From CAKVLS01 sp045638465 (lineage in GTDB: Bacteria > Bacillota > Clostridia > Christensenellales > UBA1242): DNA of 10,204 nucleotides. The position numbers were made by a program, and so were the translations under genes. Position 1 is the first letter of the stretch. Each line of letters opens with the position of its first letter. Shown here one piece after another: positions 7,815 through 10,204 of this stretch. The notes under the pieces were generated by a model. The model did no database searches, was not told the origin of the DNA, and worked only from the letters and a program-made list of their open reading frames with translations. The DNA is taken from NCBI GenBank assembly GCA_045638465.1, contig JAZUBK010000034.1, positions 1 through 10,204 of the forward strand, read 5' to 3'.

Positions 7815-7910
7815 ATGAAGATATTTTGTTTCAAATCACCTAAATTTTTGTCTTTTTTGCTAAAGGCACTTTTTAGAAAAAACTACATAAAAATAGAAGA
7901 AAATTCATAA
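7815..7910 (+). CDS. spoVM: Stage V sporulation protein M (SpoVM-like micro-protein)
   Basis: SpoVM is a tiny amphipathic helix made in the mother cell. It inserts shallowly into the positively curved forespore membrane and anchors SpoIVA for coat and cortex assembly. This 31-codon ORF begins MKIFCFKSPKFLSFLLKALF. Against the 26-residue B. subtilis protein (MKFYTIKLPKFLGGIVRAML) it keeps M1, K2, K7, P9, K10, F11, L12 and A18, with a conservative Arg-to-Lys change at 17; P9 is known to matter for localisation. The C-terminal tail is polar and slightly longer (NYIKIEENS). A good SD, AAGGAG (7804-7809), lies 5 nt from the ATG. The position between rpe and asp23 matches the spoVM locus of B. subtilis. 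It is short enough to be missed by gene callers. Its stop codon lies within the terminator stem. The call rests on motif and synteny together. Confidence 0.88.
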   Translation: MKIFCFKSPKFLSFLLKALFRKNYIKIEENS

Positions 7911-7940
7911 GCGGACCCTTCTTTGCCGCTTATTTTTTTT
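7907..7940 (+). terminator. Rho-independent terminator after spoVM
   Basis: ATAAGCGG (7907-7914), an 11-nt loop, then CCGCTTAT (7926-7933) form a perfect 8-bp stem followed by a T-run (8 T, 7933-7940). The spoVM TAA is part of the 5' arm. It closes the first operon and separates it from asp23-fakA. Confidence 0.9.
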
Positions 7941-7959
7941 GCTAAATATTAAAAAACAT

Positions 7960-7991
7960 TTGCATATTTTTTTATTATATAGTATTATAAT
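7960..7991 (+). promoter_or_regulatory. Probable sigma-A promoter of asp23-fakA
   Basis: TTGCAT (7960-7965) and TATTAT (7983-7988) are spaced 17 nt apart, close to the vegetative consensus; an exact TATAAT also overlaps at 7986-7991 but at a 20-nt spacing. The region lies directly after the terminator and 30 nt before the asp23 start, in very AT-rich DNA, and is the natural start of the second transcription unit. No other promoter is apparent between the terminator and asp23. Confidence 0.65.
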
Positions 7992-8010
7992 TTTGTTAAA
8001 TATAACAAAA
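7991..8010 (+). promoter_or_regulatory. Perfect 8-4-8 palindrome between asp23 promoter and SD
   Basis: TTTTGTTA (7991-7998), AATA, TAACAAAA (8003-8010): exact inverted arms placed at the expected transcription start and abutting the asp23 SD (AAAAGGGGAAA, 8007-8017), four bases of which lie in the right arm. It could be a repressor operator or a 5' mRNA hairpin that limits SD access. The half-sites resemble the TTGTTA/TAACAA arms of Rex operators, but the spacing is 4 rather than 6, so I do not call it a Rex site. Confidence 0.5.
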
Positions 8011-8020
8011 GGGGAAATTT

Positions 8021-8374
8021 ATGTCTGTAAAAACTTCTAACGCATATGGTAATATTACAATTACTGACGAAGCTATTGCTATAGTTGCAGCTTACACAGC
8101 TCTTGATTGCTATGGCGTTGTTGACCTTGTCGCTAGTAAAAAGACTGTTGACAGTTTCCCAGATTTATTCAAAAAACAACCACTTAACCGCGGTATTAAA
8201 ATAACTACTCTTGGCAACAGAATCACACTTGATGTTTTTGTAATCTTAAAATACGGTGTTTCTATCAATGCAGTCGCAGAGAGCTTACGCAAAACAATTA
8301 AATATAATGTAGAAAAGTTCACCGGTATGATTGTCGATGCTGTTAATGTAAGAGTTATCGGGGTTAGGGTATAA
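8021..8374 (+). CDS. Asp23/Gls24 family envelope protein (YloU type)
   Basis: The 117-residue product belongs to the Asp23/Gls24 (DUF322) family. Members are small cytoplasmic proteins; in staphylococci Asp23 lies along the membrane and is tied to cell-envelope stress, while YloU-type members are linked to fakA. The family signature is visible: GNITITDEAIAIVAAYTAL near the N-terminus, then GVVDLV, a central strand pair (GIKITTLGNRITLDVFVIL, about 58-76) and a C-terminal VDAVNVRVIGVRV strand. There is no signal peptide or membrane segment. ATG 8021 follows the SD AAAAGGGGAAA (8007-8017). It is the first gene of its own unit, after a terminator and promoter, and fakA follows 34 nt later, the yloU-yloV pairing. 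The biochemical role of this subgroup is not settled, so I give no symbol. Confidence 0.93.
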   Translation: MSVKTSNAYGNITITDEAIAIVAAYTALDCYGVVDLVASKKTVDSFPDLFKKQPLNRGIKITTLGNRITLDVFVILKYGVSINAVAESLRKTIKYNVEKFTGMIVDAVNVRVIGVRV

Positions 8375-8408
8375 CTATACACAGTAGGGTTACTTACCGG
8401 AGGAAATA

Positions 8409-10046
8409 ATGCAAAAAAATATCAATGGCGCTATGTTTAGAAAAATGATTCTAGCAGCAGCCAATTTATTAGAAGAAAATAAAAAGTACGTGGATGCGCT
8501 AAACGTATTCCCAGTTCCTGATGGTGACACAGGTACAAATATGTCACTTACATACAAATCAGCTACAAAAGAAGTTAATGCTTGTTCAAATAACAATTTA
8601 GACGCACTAGGCGAAGCCCTTGCAAAAGGTGCTTTGAGAGGAGCTAGGGGAAACTCTGGCGTTATTTTGTCGCAAATTTTAAAAGGTATTTCTACAGTTG
8701 TTGTTCAATGTGAAGAGCTTACAACTAAGACCTTTGCTAAAGCGATGAAAGAAGGTGCTGATGTTGCATACCAAGCCGTAACTAAACCAAAAGAAGGTAC
8801 TATCTTGACAGTAGCTAGAGTAATGGCAGAGGCTGCCCTTACTATATCTAAGAAAGTATCAGACTTCGAAGAATTCTTTAAACAAGTACTAGACAAAGGC
8901 GAAGAGATCCTTGCTCAAACACCAGAAATGCTACCAGCACTTAAAAAAGCTGGTGTAGTAGACGCAGGTGGTAGAGGCCTTCTTATCATCTTTACTGGTT
9001 TTTATAAAGTAATTATTAACGACGAATCTATCAAACTAGACTTTAATGACGCTGCTATTATTATGGAAAAGAACAAAGAATTCCACGCAAATCTTTGTGA
9101 TATCAGCGAAATTGAGTTTGCATATTGCACAGAGTTTATGGTTGTTAATATGCACAAAAAGACTACTGAAAGTGATATAGACAAGCTTAGAATCAGACTT
9201 TGTGAGCTTGGCGACTCTGTTATCTGCCTAGGTGACTTACAACTAGTTAAAGTTCACGTACACACAAATACACCAAATATTGCTCTAGGTTATGCTCTAG
9301 AACTTGGTGAAATCACTAATATCAAAATTGAAAATATGCTAGAACAAGCAAGAGAGCTTATGACAGCCGCTACAAATCAAGAGCCACTTAAACAATATGG
9401 TATGGTTTCTGTTGCTGCTGGTGATGGCCTTGCTGCACTATTCAAAGATCTTATGGTTGACTACATTATCGAGGGCGGACAAACTATGAATCCAAGTGCC
9501 AACGATATCGCTGGTGCTGTAGATAGAGTACACGCTCAAAACGTATTTGTATTCCCAAATAACAAAAATATCATTTTGGCAGCAGAACAAGCCAAAGGTC
9601 TTACAAACAAAAATATTATCGTTATACCAACACGTAGTGTTCCAGAAGGCGTTTCTGCTTGTCTTGCTTTTAACGAAGATGCAAACATCGCAGAAAATAC
9701 AGAAGCTATGACAGAATCTATCAAAAATGTAAAATCAGGTTCTATCACATACGCCGTAAGAGATACAAATGTTGATGGTTTTGACCTTGCAACAGGCGAT
9801 ATTATTGGTCTTGACAATAGCTCAATTTTGGCTAAAGGTTCAGAGATTCCTGAAACTGTACTTGGTCTTTTGGATAAGATGGTTGACTCTTCTACAGTTA
9901 ATATCACTATGTTCTATGGTGAAGAAGTAAAAGAAGAAGATGCAACTGCTCTAAACGAAACATTGACTGCAAAGTATCCAAACTGTGAAGTATCAGTTCT
10001 ATCTGGCGGACAACCAGTTTACTACTACTTAATCTCAGTAGAATAA
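8409..10046 (+). CDS. fakA: Fatty acid kinase catalytic subunit FakA (DhaL/DegV-like, YloV)
   Basis: FakA transfers phosphate from ATP to a fatty acid presented by a FakB (DegV-family) partner, giving acyl-phosphate for phospholipid synthesis. The 545-residue product is close to B. subtilis YloV (about 553). The N-terminal DhaL-type kinase domain shows NVFPVPDGDTGTNM, with D38 and D40 (metal/ATP) and T43-N44, then GARGNSG (78-84). The middle domain carries C240 and E242 in YCTEF and H283 and H285 in KVHVHTNTP, matching the zinc-linked C240/H282/H284 set reported for S. aureus FakA. The C-terminal DegV-like domain covers about 330-545. A GGAGG SD (8399-8403) lies 5 nt before the ATG. No fakB gene is in the window. 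A terminator follows 10 nt after the stop. Confidence 0.94.
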   Translation: MQKNINGAMFRKMILAAANLLEENKKYVDALNVFPVPDGDTGTNMSLTYKSATKEVNACSNNNLDALGEALAKGALRGARGNSGVILSQILKGISTVVVQCEELTTKTFAKAMKEGADVAYQAVTKPKEGTILTVARVMAEAALTISKKVSDFEEFFKQVLDKGEEILAQTPEMLPALKKAGVVDAGGRGLLIIFTGFYKVIINDESIKLDFNDAAIIMEKNKEFHANLCDISEIEFAYCTEFMVVNMHKKTTESDIDKLRIRLCELGDSVICLGDLQLVKVHVHTNTPNIALGYALELGEITNIKIENMLEQARELMTAATNQEPLKQYGMVSVAAGDGLAALFKDLMVDYIIEGGQTMNPSANDIAGAVDRVHAQNVFVFPNNKNIILAAEQAKGLTNKNIIVIPTRSVPEGVSACLAFNEDANIAENTEAMTESIKNVKSGSITYAVRDTNVDGFDLATGDIIGLDNSSILAKGSEIPETVLGLLDKMVDSSTVNITMFYGEEVKEEDATALNETLTAKYPNCEVSVLSGGQPVYYYLISVE

Positions 10047-10056
10047 TTAATCAATC

Positions 10057-10087
10057 AAAAAGGCGACTTATAAGGTCGTCTTTTTTT
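10057..10087 (+). terminator. Rho-independent terminator after fakA
   Basis: AAAAAGGCGAC (10057-10067) pairs with GTCGTCTTTTT (10075-10085) around a TTATAAG loop, with one G-U wobble in the GC core, and ends in a run of seven T (10081-10087). It sits 10 nt after the fakA stop. The flanking A-run pairs with the T-run, so weak activity in the reverse direction is also possible. Confidence 0.88.
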
Positions 10088-10204
10088 GTTTATTTAAAAA
10101 AATTGCCAAAAATTAACTTAAATCTTATTAAAAAAATTTTGAATTATCCCCTAAAATTTTCCCAAACTAAGATTAACAACTTAAAATAATAACTTTTAAA
10201 AAGA
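10088..10204. other. AT-rich intergenic tail with possible promoter
   Basis: No ORF or RNA gene is visible in these 117 bases. TTGCCA (10103-10108), 17 nt, then TATTAA (10126-10131) resembles a sigma-A promoter on the + strand and may serve a gene beyond the window edge. In DNA this AT-rich such matches are common, so the promoter reading is weak. Confidence 0.25.

Noticed and set aside
7993..8008. Rex operator before asp23
   Set aside because: The half-sites TTGTTA and TAACAA fit, but the spacing is 4 instead of 6, which moves them off the helical phase expected for Rex.
9536..9907. 123-codon minus-strand ORF opposite fakA
   Set aside because: It lies wholly antisense to a well-conserved kinase gene, has no recognisable motif, and looks like a shadow of fakA codon bias.

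Overview
The window is a stretch of chromosomal housekeeping DNA from a low-GC, endospore-forming member of the Bacillota, most likely an uncultured Clostridia lineage. Four things point there: AT-rich DNA with strong purine-rich Shine-Dalgarno sites; almost exclusive use of TAA stops; a gene order that follows the Bacillus subtilis gmk-rpoZ-coaBC-priA-def-fmt-rsmB-rlmN-prpC-prkC-rsgA-rpe-thiN-spoVM-rpmB-yloU-yloV block; and a tiny spoVM-like gene at 7815-7910. I cannot name a genus from the sequence alone. All genes I can support lie on the + strand.

Layout. Positions 1-7940 read as one long operon: rpoZ (RNA polymerase omega), priA (replication restart helicase), def (peptide deformylase), fmt (Met-tRNA formyltransferase), rsmB (16S rRNA m5C methyltransferase), rlmN (23S rRNA/tRNA m2A methyltransferase), rsgA (30S maturation GTPase), a divergent rpe-type epimerase, and a 31-codon spoVM-like ORF whose stop codon lies inside a rho-independent terminator. 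Most junctions are tight: def/fmt overlap by 1 nt, rsmB/rlmN by 4 nt and rsgA/rpe by 14 nt. A fresh promoter then drives a second unit, asp23 (yloU type) and fakA (yloV type), closed by a terminator at 10057-10087. The last ~117 bp are AT-rich and hold no gene I can see, only a possible promoter for something beyond the window.

How the genes fit together. def and fmt are the two halves of the N-formyl-methionine cycle. rsmB, rlmN and rsgA act on rRNA or ribosome assembly. rpoZ and priA serve transcription and replication restart. asp23 and fakA concern the cell envelope and fatty-acid activation.

Compared with B. subtilis, coaBC, the prpC/prkC phosphatase-kinase pair, thiN and rpmB are missing from this locus. 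The points most worth a second look are: the spoVM micro-gene; a hairpin that could carry an upstream SD to the otherwise SD-less rsmB start; a perfect 8-4-8 palindrome between the asp23 promoter and its SD; and the divergent substrate loops of the rpe product. I see no mobile element, CRISPR array, tRNA or rRNA, and no evidence of an undescribed multi-gene system.
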